A model generated the notes under the pieces. It was not told the origin of the DNA, did no database searches, and worked only from the letters and a program-made list of their open reading frames with translations. 64,000 nucleotides of DNA from assembly GCA_964476835.1 (NCBI GenBank), contig CAYZCE010000010.1:1-64000 (forward strand), read 5' to 3'. How positions within the stretch are numbered: the first letter of the stretch is position 1; each line of letters opens with the position of its first letter. Origin of the DNA: PALSA-926 sp964476835 (lineage in GTDB: Bacteria > Pseudomonadota > Alphaproteobacteria > Micavibrionales > UBA2020). A program made the position numbers and the translations under genes. Positions 16,474 through 24,831 of the stretch are shown piece by piece.

Positions 16474-16502
16474 TTGAACAATCAGGCCTTTTTGTTTATG
16501 TA
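16474..16502 (+). promoter_or_regulatory. Possible promoter for rpmF-plsX-fabH
   Basis: TTGAAC (16474-16479), a 17-base spacer and TATGTA (16497-16502) precede rpmF by about 38 bases. A 7-bp inverted repeat (AATCAGG at 16480, CCTGATT at 16508) brackets the -10 region and could form a hairpin in the DNA or leader. Confidence 0.45.
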
Positions 16503-16539
16503 ACTATCCTGATTTAACCTTGAAAGTGAGTATCAAGCT

Positions 16540-16716
16540 ATGGCTGTTCCGAAGAAGAAAACCTCCAAGTCCCGCCGCGACATGCGCCGCGCGCACCATG
16601 CGCTGAAGTCGCCGACCGTTGTCGAAGACAAGCACACCGGCGAAATGGTTCGTCCGCACCATGTCTGCCTGAAGACCGGCATGTACAAGGGCCAGCAGGT
16701 CATCGACGTCGACTAA
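16540..16716 (+). CDS. rpmF: 50S ribosomal protein L32
   Basis: This 58-residue basic protein begins MAVPKKKTSKSRRDMRRAHH, the invariant start of bacterial L32, and ends MYKGQQVIDVD. It is a structural protein of the large ribosomal subunit. There is a single Cys (HHVCLKTG), so this is not the zinc-binding four-Cys form of L32. It lies between DUF177 and plsX, the classical rpmF-plsX-fabH arrangement coupling ribosome and lipid synthesis. Confidence 0.97.
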   Translation: MAVPKKKTSKSRRDMRRAHHALKSPTVVEDKHTGEMVRPHHVCLKTGMYKGQQVIDVD

Positions 16717-16750
16717 GCGCTTTTCAGCCACCCGATAGAGGGTCGACATC

Positions 16751-17830
16751 TTGCAAAACGGTTTGGTTATATCCCTCGACGGCATGGGGGGAGACGAAGC
16801 TCCTCATATCGTGATCGAGGGCGCGCATCTTGCGCGCAAGAAATACCCGCAGGCCCGCTTCATCGTGTTCGGCGATGAAAACCAGATCAACCCGCTCATC
16901 AGGAAATATCCAGGACTCGCCGCCGTCATGACGGTGCGCCATACGCCCGACAAGATCGCGAGCGAGGACAAGCCCTCGGTCGCGCTGCGTCAGGGCCGCA
17001 ACTCTTCCATGCGCCTCGCCATCAACGCCGTTGCCGAAGGGGAGGCGCATTGCGTCGTTTCCGCCGGCAATACCGGCGCGCTCATGGCCATCGCGAAATT
17101 CGTGCTCAAGGTTTTGCCTGGCGTCACGCGCCCGGCAATCGCGACCAAGCTGCCGACCAAGGTGCCGGGTCGCGGCGTCGTCATGCTTGACCTCGGCGCC
17201 AACGTCGAATGCGATGCGCAGAACCTGCTGGAATTCGGCGTGCTCGGCGGCGTCTATTCGCGAGAGATCCTGAAAGTCGCGGAGCCGCGCATCGGCATCC
17301 TCAACATCGGCTCCGAAGACGTGAAGGGACACCAGGTCGTCAAGGCCGCCTCCGACATCTTCGCCGCCTCCACGCACCTGCCGGGCAAGTACATCGGCTT
17401 CGTCGAGGGCGACGACATCAATGCGGGCACGGTCGACGTGGTCGTGACCGACGGCTTCACCGGCAACGTCTCGCTCAAATCCATGGAAGGCACGGCGAAG
17501 ATGATGCTGAGCCTCATCAAGCAATCCTTCAAGGGCTCATGGCTGTCGCGGATCGGCTTCGTGCTGGCGCTGCCGGGCCTGATCGTCGCGTTGCCGGCAT
17601 TTCTGACGCTCGCCAAGCGCATGGACCCGCGCTCCTACAACGGCGCAAGCCTGATCGGCCTCAAGGGCCTCTGCATCAAGAGTCACGGCGGCACCGACGG
17701 CGTCGGTTTCGCCAACGCGATCGGCGTCGCGGCCGACATGAGCCTCAACCGTTTTAACGATGTCGTCGCGCAAGAGCTTGAGGTCATTCACGCGAACCTC
17801 ATGCCTGCGGCCGAAGCCGAAGCGTCATGA
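16751..17830 (+). CDS. plsX: Phosphate acyltransferase PlsX
   Basis: The 359-residue enzyme makes acyl-phosphate from acyl-ACP for phospholipid synthesis. The N-terminal ISLDGMGGDEAPHIVIEG, the SAGNTGALMA motif and GFVEGDDINAGTVDVVVTDGFTGN are diagnostic; the last is an acyl-phosphate/phosphate-binding loop region. The start is TTG at 16751 with GAGG ending 8 bases upstream. The next in-frame ATG is inside the conserved motif, so TTG is almost certainly right. The stop overlaps fabH by 4 bases. Confidence 0.97.
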   Translation: MQNGLVISLDGMGGDEAPHIVIEGAHLARKKYPQARFIVFGDENQINPLIRKYPGLAAVMTVRHTPDKIASEDKPSVALRQGRNSSMRLAINAVAEGEAHCVVSAGNTGALMAIAKFVLKVLPGVTRPAIATKLPTKVPGRGVVMLDLGANVECDAQNLLEFGVLGGVYSREILKVAEPRIGILNIGSEDVKGHQVVKAASDIFAASTHLPGKYIGFVEGDDINAGTVDVVVTDGFTGNVSLKSMEGTAKMMLSLIKQSFKGSWLSRIGFVLALPGLIVALPAFLTLAKRMDPRSYNGASLIGLKGLCIKSHGGTDGVGFANAIGVAADMSLNRFNDVVAQELEVIHANLMPAAEAEAS

Positions 17831-18804
17831 TCCGCTCGCGCATCATCAGTTGCGGCGCCTACCTGCCCGAACGCGTGATGACCAACGAGGACTTCACGAA
17901 ATTCGTCGACACCAACGACGAATGGATCCAGCAGCGCACCGGCATCAAGTCGCGCCACATCGTCGCCGAAGGCCAGATGACCTCCGACCTCGCGACCGAA
18001 GCTGCCCTGCGCGCCCTCAAGAAAGCCAACCTGACCGGCAAGGACATCGACGCGATCGTCCTCGCCACCACCACGCCCGACCAGACGTTCCCGGCCACCG
18101 CCGTCACCGTGCAGGATAAAATCGGCATGGGCGACAGGGGTTTCGCCTTTGACGTTCAGGCGGTATGTTCAGGCTTCATCTATGCGCTGGCGACTGCCGA
18201 CAACTTCATCCGCGCGGGCCAGTGCAAGCGCGTGCTGGTCATCGGTGCGGAAAGCTTCAGCAACCTGATCGACTGGACCGACCGCACCACCTGCGTGCTG
18301 TTCGGCGACGGGGCAGGGGCCGTGATCCTCGAGGCGGATGAGAACGCCAGCGGACAAAACACTGATAACGGTATCCTTTCCACGCACCTCCATTCCGAAG
18401 GAGCGCAGCGCGGCATCCTTTATACGGATGGCGGCGTCGCCTCGACCGGCACCACCGGCCACGTGCGCATGAACGGCAAGGAAGTGTTCCGTCACGCCGT
18501 CGCGCGCATGGGCGAAGTCGTTATGGAAGCGCTCGCCGCGAACAACCTCAAGCCGACGGACATCAACTGGCTCGTCCCGCATCAGGCGAACCGCAGAATC
18601 ATCGACGCGGTTGTGGATAAGACCGGGTTATCCACAGACCGTGCCGTCATCACCGTCGATCATCACGGCAATACCTCGGCCGCATCGATTCCATTGGCGC
18701 TCACGACCGCTGTTGAAGACGGGCGAATCCAGCGCGGCGATTTGATTCTCCTCGAAGCGATGGGCGGGGGGCTGACGTGGGCCGCCGCGATCCTCCGCTG
18801 GTGA
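17827..18804 (+). CDS. fabH: Beta-ketoacyl-ACP synthase III
   Basis: The protein has 325 residues. The catalytic triad is visible: Cys in VQAVCSGFIYAL, His in WLVPHQANRRII and Asn in HHGNTSAASIPLAL. FabH condenses acetyl-CoA with malonyl-ACP to start fatty acid chains. The N-terminus (RIISCGAYLPERVMTNEDF) and the TGIKSRHI motif are normal. It is coupled to plsX by ATGA overlap and followed after 130 bases by ihfA with its own promoter. Confidence 0.98.
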   Translation: MIRSRIISCGAYLPERVMTNEDFTKFVDTNDEWIQQRTGIKSRHIVAEGQMTSDLATEAALRALKKANLTGKDIDAIVLATTTPDQTFPATAVTVQDKIGMGDRGFAFDVQAVCSGFIYALATADNFIRAGQCKRVLVIGAESFSNLIDWTDRTTCVLFGDGAGAVILEADENASGQNTDNGILSTHLHSEGAQRGILYTDGGVASTGTTGHVRMNGKEVFRHAVARMGEVVMEALAANNLKPTDINWLVPHQANRRIIDAVVDKTGLSTDRAVITVDHHGNTSAASIPLALTTAVEDGRIQRGDLILLEAMGGGLTWAAAILRW

Positions 18805-18877
18805 TTTGCGAAAAGCCTTGCCAATAGCGGCTTTCCTCACGCATCAACACCGCAACTTTATTTCCCAACGCTTTGTA

Positions 18878-18906
18878 TTGACGGCCTTATTGTGAATCGG
18901 TACTCT
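18878..18906 (+). promoter_or_regulatory. Promoter for ihfA
   Basis: TTGACG (18878-18883), a 17-base spacer and TACTCT (18901-18906) lie 31 bases upstream of the ihfA start codon, in an otherwise gene-free 130-base stretch. Confidence 0.55.
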
Positions 18907-18937
18907 GGACATAAGTTGATCACTTTGAGGTGAAAAC

Positions 18938-19240
18938 ATGACCAATCAAACCATCACGCGCGCCGACCTGAGCCAGGCTGTTTACGAACAAGTCGGGCTC
19001 TCCCGCAACGAATCCGCTGATCTCGTTGAGACGGTGCTTGAAGAAATCTGCAAGGCGCTGGAGCGCGGGGAACTCGTCAAGATTTCCTCCTTCGGCACGT
19101 TCCAGGTCCGCAGCAAGCGCCAGCGCATCGGCCGCAACCCCAAGACCGGGGAAGAGGTGCCGATCCTGCCGCGTCGTGTTCTGACCTTCCGCGCTTCCAA
19201 CGTCCTCAAGGAACGCATCAATCCTTCTTCCGCCGACTGA
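18938..19240 (+). CDS. ihfA: Integration host factor alpha subunit
   Basis: This 100-residue HU/IHF-fold DNA-bending protein carries GELVKISSFGTFQVRSKRQR and IGRNPKTGEEVPILPRRVLTF, which hold the beta-arm with the intercalating Pro. The IPRR-type ILPRR end and the first helix (TRADLSQAVYEQVGLSRNES) match IhfA rather than HU. It would pair with IhfB encoded elsewhere. GAGG precedes the ATG. The following MerR-like gene is the standard alphaproteobacterial neighbour. Confidence 0.95.
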   Translation: MTNQTITRADLSQAVYEQVGLSRNESADLVETVLEEICKALERGELVKISSFGTFQVRSKRQRIGRNPKTGEEVPILPRRVLTFRASNVLKERINPSSAD

Positions 19241-19289
19241 TCTCCAGTCACACTCCGTCACGCGCTAAAAAGTTCAGGGAACGTCATTC

Positions 19290-19808
19290 ATGTCTTCGCC
19301 TTCGACGATGAAACCGGCCGCACAGCCGAAACAAGACCAACAGATCGACCAGTCGATCCAGAACATTCCCAACCGCCGCACCATCAAGGACGCGGCCAAG
19401 AAAGCCGCTCCCGCCAAGTCCGCCTCGGCTTTCCGCACCATCAGCGAAGTCGCCGACGAACTGAAGGTCGAGCAGCACGTCCTGCGTTTCTGGGAGAGCA
19501 AGTTCAGCCAGATCAAGCCGCTCAAGCGCGGCGGCGGCCGTCGCTACTACCGCCCGGAAGACATTGAACTCCTGAAGAATATCCACCACCTGCTGTACAG
19601 CGAAGGCTACACCATCAAGGGCGTGCAGAAGCTCCTGCAAAGCACCCGCGGCAACCTGACCGCGCGCGTCGCCAAGGCTCCGGTCGCCGAAGCTGCCCCC
19701 GTTGTCGTAGAAGCCGCATCCCCGTTGGCCGCCGCCGTCTCCCAGAACAAGGACGAGCTGCAAACAATGCTCAACGAACTTAAGGCGATGCGCGACTTGA
19801 TCGGTTAA
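19290..19808 (+). CDS. MerR-family transcriptional regulator (ihfA-linked type)
   Basis: The protein has 172 residues. The winged helix-turn-helix sits at about 47-115: FRTISEVADELKVEQHVLRF, WESKF, the wing GGGRRYYRPEDIELLKNIH and the helix EGYTIKGVQKLLQ. Flanking regions are low in complexity: Gln/Lys-rich N-terminus and Ala/Val/Pro-rich linker, then a short C-terminal helix (KDELQTMLNELKAMRDLIG) likely for dimerisation. No metal-binding Cys is seen, so it is not a MerR metal sensor. The family is regularly found downstream of ihfA; target genes are unknown. Confidence 0.88.
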   Translation: MSSPSTMKPAAQPKQDQQIDQSIQNIPNRRTIKDAAKKAAPAKSASAFRTISEVADELKVEQHVLRFWESKFSQIKPLKRGGGRRYYRPEDIELLKNIHHLLYSEGYTIKGVQKLLQSTRGNLTARVAKAPVAEAAPVVVEAASPLAAAVSQNKDELQTMLNELKAMRDLIG

Positions 19809-19818
19809 GCTTCATCCG

Positions 19819-20523
19819 ATGTCAGCCGATATCCCTCTTGAAATCGAATCTAAATTCGAAGTCGCCGCCGAGAAAGACCTGGCCGCGCTGGAGCAGGCGT
19901 TCCAGTCGCTCGGCGATGCCGGGCTGGTACGCGATCGCAGTTATGAAACCGTCATCCGCTACTATGACACGCCGAGCTTTGATCTCGACGGAGCAGGGGT
20001 CTACCTGCGCGCCATGGATGCCTGCCCGCCGTATTTCAAGGCGGAAGTCTGCGTCAAAACCCGCGGCAATCTCGACGCCGATGGCACACTCACGCGCGAA
20101 GAACATGGTTTCGATTCCGAGAAAAACGGGCTCAATCTCGACGTTCTTTCCGAAGACGCGCAAAAGCTGGTCGCGCCCGCACGCGATAAAACGCTCTCCG
20201 AAATCTTCAACACCGTGACCCGCCGCCATGACATGGTGAAAAGCTTTAATGTGGCCGGCAAAAAAATCGCCATCGACCTCGCGCTCGACCATGTGGATTT
20301 CATCGACGCCGACACCGGCGAAACCCTGCGCAGCGCGCTCGAAGTCGAGATTGAATACAAGGCCCATTTCTCCGACCCTGGCATCAGCAATGCAGAAGCC
20401 GCCGCCTGCGTCGCCGCAATCCGCCACGAACTCGCGCAACACGCCGGCCTGACCCCCATCAGCGAAAGCCGCGCCGAAACCGGCTACCGCCTGCACCGCG
20501 AAACCCGCAATCCACTGAAATAA
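19819..20523 (+). CDS. CYTH-domain protein (triphosphate tunnel metalloenzyme fold)
   Basis: The 234-residue protein opens with the CYTH signature E8-x-E10-x-K12 (PLEIESKF). Alternating charged strands follow (VIRYYDTPSFDLDGAGVYLR, KAEVCVKTRG, IAIDLALDHVDFID, ALEVEIEYK), as expected for an eight-stranded tunnel that binds triphosphates and divalent metal. Bacterial relatives are inorganic triphosphatases or of unknown substrate; no CHAD domain is attached. It follows the MerR gene by 10 bases and may be co-transcribed with it. Confidence 0.85.
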   Translation: MSADIPLEIESKFEVAAEKDLAALEQAFQSLGDAGLVRDRSYETVIRYYDTPSFDLDGAGVYLRAMDACPPYFKAEVCVKTRGNLDADGTLTREEHGFDSEKNGLNLDVLSEDAQKLVAPARDKTLSEIFNTVTRRHDMVKSFNVAGKKIAIDLALDHVDFIDADTGETLRSALEVEIEYKAHFSDPGISNAEAAACVAAIRHELAQHAGLTPISESRAETGYRLHRETRNPLK

Positions 20524-20567
20524 AATCACTTTTTAGTCGCGCCGCAGAAGGCCCGCGACAAATTATC

Positions 20568-20595
20568 TTGCATCCCGGTTCATATCTGCTATAAC
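20568..20595 (+). promoter_or_regulatory. Promoter for tRNA-Pro
   Basis: TTGCAT (20568-20573), a 16-base spacer and TATAAC (20590-20595) lie 19 bases before the tRNA-Pro 5' end. Confidence 0.6.
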
Positions 20596-20614
20596 ACCGG
20601 GATCGTTTTAAAGA

Positions 20615-20691
20615 CGGACTGTAGCGCAGCCTGGTAGCGCACTTGCATGGGGTGCAAGGGGTCGGAGGTTCAAATCCTCTCAGTCCGACCA
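20615..20691 (+). tRNA. tRNA-Pro (anticodon GGG)
   Basis: Acceptor CGGACTG/CAGTCCG, D-arm GCGC/GCGC, anticodon stem CTTGC/GCAAG with loop ATGGGGT (anticodon GGG), T-stem GGAGG/CCTCT, encoded ACCA. The core closely follows the bacterial proline isoacceptor pattern. The following 210 bases up to the DUF962 gene are AT-rich and hold no gene I can support. Confidence 0.95.
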
Positions 20692-20901
20692 TTTTCCTGT
20701 TTTGGCCGTCTCAATGAACCCAGAGAACGATATTTTGTATATTCACGTGATATTCCTTACAAAATCACTCTTTAGCGGCTGAAATGAATAGCACGCTGGT
20801 TTTAACATTATTCTGGGAATAATATAATATTTAGTTTCATAATATAATTAATAGGGCTCAGCACATCCATTACGTTGAGCGACCAGCTAAATATCCGAGC
20901 T

Positions 20902-21291
20902 TTAGAAAGATGGCGACTGCGGCGCTTTCGGTGCCGGAGCAGGGGCGGATTTGCGGCCCTTGAAGGGGATGCCGTGTTTATTGAATTCCTTTTTCAGGCA
21001 GCCGACGGCCCAGGTGCCGAGCATGCGGAAGTCGCTGGCGAAGGACCATAGCGGATATTTGAACGTGGCGGGCTTGTTCTTCTCGATGAAGAAGTGGCTC
21101 GTCCACGCAGCGCCGTAGGCCATGCCGAGACCCACGAGCGGCAGCCACCACGTCTGCGTCACGATCGCGGCCGTGGCTGCCAGCAAGCCGGCGCCGGTGC
21201 CGAACAGGTGCAGCTTGCGCGTGCCCGGTTCCTTGTGCTCGCCGAGGTAGAAGGGCCAGAACTTCTTGTAGCTGTCGATGCGCTCGGTCAT
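20902..21291 (-). CDS. DUF962 / Mpo1-like small membrane protein
   Basis: The 129-residue protein starts at the ATG at 21291, 8 bases after the fabI stop; a much longer same-frame reading would run antiparallel through fabI and is rejected. It shows the DUF962 pattern: SYKKFWPFYLGEHKEPGTRK with a conserved His, LHLFGTG with a second His, two hydrophobic segments (about 33-50 and 50-68), and a FFIEKNKPATFKYPLWSF block. Yeast Mpo1 of this family is an iron-dependent dioxygenase acting on 2-hydroxy fatty acids. Co-location with fabA-fabB-fabI fits a fatty-acid role, but the bacterial activity is inference. The C-terminus is Ala/Pro/Lys-rich. Confidence 0.8.
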   Translation of the reverse strand: MTERIDSYKKFWPFYLGEHKEPGTRKLHLFGTGAGLLAATAAIVTQTWWLPLVGLGMAYGAAWTSHFFIEKNKPATFKYPLWSFASDFRMLGTWAVGCLKKEFNKHGIPFKGRKSAPAPAPKAPQSPSF

Positions 21292-21299
21292 GGGACGGA

Positions 21300-22121
21300 T
21301 TATTCCTGCCCGTTGGCCGCGATGTCGTCGAAGACGTCTTGGCGCGGCATGCCGATCTTGTTGAAGCCGCAGTCGACGTAGTGGTTCTCGCCGGTGATGG
21401 CGGTCGACATGTCGCTGAGGAAATAGAGCGCGACGTTGCCCAGCTCTTCCAGCGTCACCGAGCGCGGGATCGCCGACGCCTTCGTGATGAACTTGAAGAG
21501 GTGGCGGCCGCCGCCGATCGCTGCACCCGCAAGCGTGCGCATCGGGCCGGCCGAGATCGAGTTGACGCGGATGTTCTTCTTGCCGAGGTCTACCGCGAGA
21601 TAGCGCACCGACGCCTCGAGCGCCGCCTTGGCGACGCCCATGACGTTGTAGTTCGGCATCACGCGTTCCGCGCCGAGATACGAGAAGGTGATCATGCTGC
21701 CGCCCTTGGTCATCATGTCCTTCGCGCGCTTGGCGACGGAAGTGAAGGAGAAGCACGAGACGTGCATCGCCGTCAGGAAGTTGGAGAGCGAGGTGTCGAG
21801 GTAGTCGCCCTTCAGCTCGTTCTTGTCGGCGTAGGCGATGGAATGCACGACGAAATCCATCGTGCCCCATTCCTTCTTGAGGGTCGCGAAGAGGCGGTCG
21901 AGGTCTTCTTCCTTGGCGACGTCGCACTGGATGACCAGTTTCGCGCCGATGCTTTCCGCCAGCGGGCGCAGGCGCTTGCCGAAGGCCTCGTCCTGATAGG
22001 TGAAGGCCATTTCAGCGCCTTCGCTATGCAGCTTTTCAGCCACGCCCCAGGCGATCGAGTGGTCGTTTGCAACGCCCATGACGACGCCGCGCTTGCCTTC
22101 CATCATTTTTCCCATGATCAT
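21300..22121 (-). CDS. fabI: Enoyl-ACP reductase (NADH), FabI
   Basis: This 273-residue short-chain dehydrogenase-like enzyme does the last step of each elongation cycle. It shows the FabI form: GVANDHSIAWGVAEKL nucleotide-binding region, HSIAYADKNELKG, and the Y-x6-K catalytic pair in NYNVMGVAKAALE, followed by NSISAGPMRTLAG. The start at 22121 overlaps the fabB stop by 4 bases; an internal start (GKMMEGKRG) is also possible because several Met codons are clustered. It is third of the fabA-fabB-fabI run and is followed by the DUF962 gene. Confidence 0.97.
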   Translation of the reverse strand: MIMGKMMEGKRGVVMGVANDHSIAWGVAEKLHSEGAEMAFTYQDEAFGKRLRPLAESIGAKLVIQCDVAKEEDLDRLFATLKKEWGTMDFVVHSIAYADKNELKGDYLDTSLSNFLTAMHVSCFSFTSVAKRAKDMMTKGGSMITFSYLGAERVMPNYNVMGVAKAALEASVRYLAVDLGKKNIRVNSISAGPMRTLAGAAIGGGRHLFKFITKASAIPRSVTLEELGNVALYFLSDMSTAITGENHYVDCGFNKIGMPRQDVFDDIAANGQE

Positions 22122-23341
22122 TTACCTTCCAGGCGCGAAAACGCCAAAGTGCAGTTGGTGCCGCCAAAGCCGAAGCTGTTGGAGATCACGTTGTTAAGTT
22201 TCACGCCATCCATGCGGGTGCGGACGATCGGCATGCCTTCCGCCTCCGGATCGAGCGTGTCGATGTTGGCCGAGGCCGTGATGAAGTTGTGCTTCATCAT
22301 GAGGAGAGAGTAGATCGCTTCCTGCACGCCGGTCGCGCCGAGCGAGTGGCCGGTCAGCGACTTGGTCGAGCTGAAGTGCGGGATCTTGTCGCCGAAGGTT
22401 TCCTTCATCGCCTTGATCTCCGCCATGTCGCCGACGGGGGTCGAGGTGCCGTGGGTGTTGATGTAGTCGACCGGGCCCTTGACGGTGGCGAGGGCCTGTT
22501 TCATGCAGCGTGCCGCACCTTCGCCCGAGGGGGCGACCATGTCGTAGCCGTCGGACGTCGCGCCGTAGCCGGTGAGTTCGGCGTAGATCTTGGCGCCGCG
22601 CGCCTTGGCGTGTTCGTATTCTTCGAGCACCAGAACGCCGCCGCCGCCCGCGATGACGAAGCCGTCGCGGTTCGCGTCATAAGCGCGGGAGGCCTTGGTC
22701 GGGTTGTCGTTGTACTTGGAGGAGAGGGCGCCCATCGCGTCGAACAGGACGGTCAGCGACCAATCCAGCTCCTCGCCGCCGCCCGCGAAGACGATGTCCT
22801 GCTTGCCCCACTGGATGAGTTCAGCTGCGTTGCCGATGCAATGCGCCGAGGTCGCGCAAGCCGAAGTGATCGAATAGTTGACGCCCTTGATCTTGAACGG
22901 CGTGGCGAGGCAGGCCGAGTTGGTCGAGGACATGCAACGCGTGACCATGTAAGGGCCGACGCGCTTGGGCGAGCCGCTGCGGCCGACGTCGAAGGCGGTC
23001 AGCAGGTTCTTGGTCGAAGGGCCGCCGGAACCCATGATGAGGCCGGTACGCTCGTTCGAAACATCACTCTCGGAGAGGCCGGCATCCGCAATCGCCTGTT
23101 CCATAGCGATGTAGTTATACGCCGCGCCGTCGCCCATGAAGCGCAGCAGCTTGCGGTCGATCTTTTCCTCGAGGTTGATGTTGGGGCGGCCTTCCACATG
23201 GCTGCGGAAGTTCATCTCGGCATAGGTGGGCGAGAAGACGATGCCCGAGGTGCCGTTCTTGAGGGATTGGGTCACGGTATCCTGATCGTTGCCGATGCAG
23301 GAGACGATGCCGAGGCCGGTAACGACGACGCGTCTGGTCAT
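22118..23341 (-). CDS. fabB: Beta-ketoacyl-ACP synthase I
   Basis: The protein has 407 residues. The active-site Cys is in ITSACATSAHCIG, the two His residues in NTHGTSTPVGD and LTGHSLGATG, and the N-terminus is RRVVVTGLGIVSCIGND. Motifs and pairing with fabA point to FabB, the synthase used for unsaturated fatty acids, rather than FabF. It lies 12 bases after fabA and overlaps fabI by 4 bases. Confidence 0.97.
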   Translation of the reverse strand: MTRRVVVTGLGIVSCIGNDQDTVTQSLKNGTSGIVFSPTYAEMNFRSHVEGRPNINLEEKIDRKLLRFMGDGAAYNYIAMEQAIADAGLSESDVSNERTGLIMGSGGPSTKNLLTAFDVGRSGSPKRVGPYMVTRCMSSTNSACLATPFKIKGVNYSITSACATSAHCIGNAAELIQWGKQDIVFAGGGEELDWSLTVLFDAMGALSSKYNDNPTKASRAYDANRDGFVIAGGGGVLVLEEYEHAKARGAKIYAELTGYGATSDGYDMVAPSGEGAARCMKQALATVKGPVDYINTHGTSTPVGDMAEIKAMKETFGDKIPHFSSTKSLTGHSLGATGVQEAIYSLLMMKHNFITASANIDTLDPEAEGMPIVRTRMDGVKLNNVISNSFGFGGTNCTLAFSRLEGK

Positions 23342-23353
23342 TATTTTTCTTCC

Positions 23354-23875
23354 TTACATGTTCGCGGTGTTGTCGAACAGGCCGACCTTGAGGTCGGTGC
23401 ATTCGTAGATCAGCTTGCCGTCGACTTCGACGGTGCCGTCGCCGAGGGCCAGCACCAGCTTGCGGTTGATGAAGCGCTTGACGTTGATGCGGTAGGTGAC
23501 TTTCTTGGCCGTGGGCAGCACTTGGCCGCTGAACTTGACTTCGCCGACGCCGAGCGCGCGGCCCGAGCCTTTCGCGCCCGTCCAGATCATCCAGAAGCCG
23601 AGCAGCTGCCAGAGGGCATCGAGGCCCAAGCAGCCGGGCATTACGGGGTCGCCTTCGAAGTGGCAGGCGAAGAACCACAGATCCGGATTGATGTCGAATT
23701 CCGCGACGAGTTCACCCTTGCCGTGCGTGCCGCCGGTTTCGGAGACGTGCACGATGCGGTCGACCATCAGCATGGGCGGCAGCGGGAGCTTGGCCACGCC
23801 GGGGCCGAACAGCTCGCCCTTGGCGCAGGCGATGACGTCTTCGTAGGTATAGCTCGATTTACGTTCTTGGGTCAT
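23354..23875 (-). CDS. fabA: 3-hydroxydecanoyl-ACP dehydratase/isomerase FabA
   Basis: This 173-residue hotdog enzyme introduces the double bond for unsaturated fatty acids. The catalytic His and Asp are visible in FFACHFEGDPVMPGCLGLDALWQ, and LMVDRIVHVSE and VKFSGQVLP complete the family pattern. Length is standard. It overlaps the upstream gene of unknown function by 4 bases and leads fabB-fabI, the well-known alphaproteobacterial order. Confidence 0.97.
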   Translation of the reverse strand: MTQERKSSYTYEDVIACAKGELFGPGVAKLPLPPMLMVDRIVHVSETGGTHGKGELVAEFDINPDLWFFACHFEGDPVMPGCLGLDALWQLLGFWMIWTGAKGSGRALGVGEVKFSGQVLPTAKKVTYRINVKRFINRKLVLALGDGTVEVDGKLIYECTDLKVGLFDNTANM

Positions 23876-24813
23876 GGCTGTTCCTTAAAGTTTACTCCCA
23901 GAATCATACCGGTTTTGGCCAGCGATTTTGCAATGCTGGGGTGGATTTGTCCAACTTCTTCCAGCGAGATGACGGCGACCATGCGGCCGACCGCTTTTGC
24001 CACCGACACCGAACGGCCCAGCGGGTCGTCGAGGCCGATCAACTCGAAGAATTCATCAATGGAGGGGCGGATCTCGGCGAGGTATTCGCCGATGTTCTCG
24101 TTGCCCGCGTCGTTGGAGGCCGCGAGGCTCGACCAGTCCTTGCTGCCGGGCGTGCCGTGGTGGAGGCTCTCGCGCACCATCACGTTCATGATGTGCGTCT
24201 CGGCGTCGGCCGGCAGCTTCATCTGGCGCTGCGCGATTTGCAGGTAAACGCCGGCGAGCGCGCCGAGGCCGATCAGGGCTTCCTGCGCGGTGTAGCCGTC
24301 GGCGATGAAATCGTCGATCAGGAAGTCGCAGAAATCCTGCGTCGCCATTTCGTAAGTCAGCGAAGCGATGACCAGCTCGACCAGCAGGCGCATCAGGCGG
24401 TCGCGGTGAGTGCCTTCCTTTTCCCACGCCGGCACATCGGTCAGGACCATGGCGATGGCGATTTCGTGCGCGTCGTCGAGGCCCTTGGGCAGCTTCTCGC
24501 CCGTGCTGCGCGCGAGCAGGCGGCCCAGTTCGGTGTCGTGGTCGATAGTGTAGGCGGGCGGCAGCAGTGCGAGGTCGTCCGGGCCTTCCGACGGTTCGGC
24601 CTGCAGCAGGTCGGCGATGCGGTGGAAGGTCTGTTCCATCACGACGTCGGGCTCTTCGTATTCCAGCAGCGTCTCGGTGATCATCCCGGCGTAGATGCTG
24701 AGCGTCTTGGCCATGCGCGCGTCGGGGCCAGAGTCCTTCACCAGTGCTTCGATGCGCAGGCGGAGGGCTTTCGCTTCTTCCTTCAGGCGTTCCTGGGAGT
24801 CGGGGGATGACAA
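23872..24813 (-). CDS. Hypothetical protein coupled to fabA, 313 aa
   Basis: This acidic, mostly helical soluble protein has no signal peptide. Landmarks are an N-terminal coiled-coil-like stretch (SQERLKEEAKALRLRIEALV), a central region with TDVPAWEKEGTHRDRLMRLL, and a hydrophobic helix (GLGALAGVYLQIAQRQ). I recognise no family. Its stop overlaps the fabA start (4 bases), so translation is coupled and it probably heads the fabA-fabB-fabI-DUF962 transcript; in many alphaproteobacteria that place is taken by the regulator irr, which this does not resemble. A regulatory or partner role in unsaturated fatty acid synthesis is inference from position. Confidence 0.7.
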   Translation of the reverse strand: MSSPDSQERLKEEAKALRLRIEALVKDSGPDARMAKTLSIYAGMITETLLEYEEPDVVMEQTFHRIADLLQAEPSEGPDDLALLPPAYTIDHDTELGRLLARSTGEKLPKGLDDAHEIAIAMVLTDVPAWEKEGTHRDRLMRLLVELVIASLTYEMATQDFCDFLIDDFIADGYTAQEALIGLGALAGVYLQIAQRQMKLPADAETHIMNVMVRESLHHGTPGSKDWSSLAASNDAGNENIGEYLAEIRPSIDEFFELIGLDDPLGRSVSVAKAVGRMVAVISLEEVGQIHPSIAKSLAKTGMILGVNFKEQP

Positions 24814-24831
24814 GGCGGGCGTTCCTCTCGG

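Noticed and set aside
20714..20782. 22-codon frame after tRNA-Pro
   Set aside because: No ribosome binding site and AT-rich random-looking translation.
20902..21927. 341-codon frame covering the DUF962 gene plus a long upstream extension
   Set aside because: Only the last 129 codons look like protein; the extension is an out-of-frame reading of fabI.
22289..24247. 652-codon open frame antisense to fabB, fabA and the gene before fabA
   Set aside because: It crosses three well-supported genes on the other strand; composition is typical of a GC shadow.
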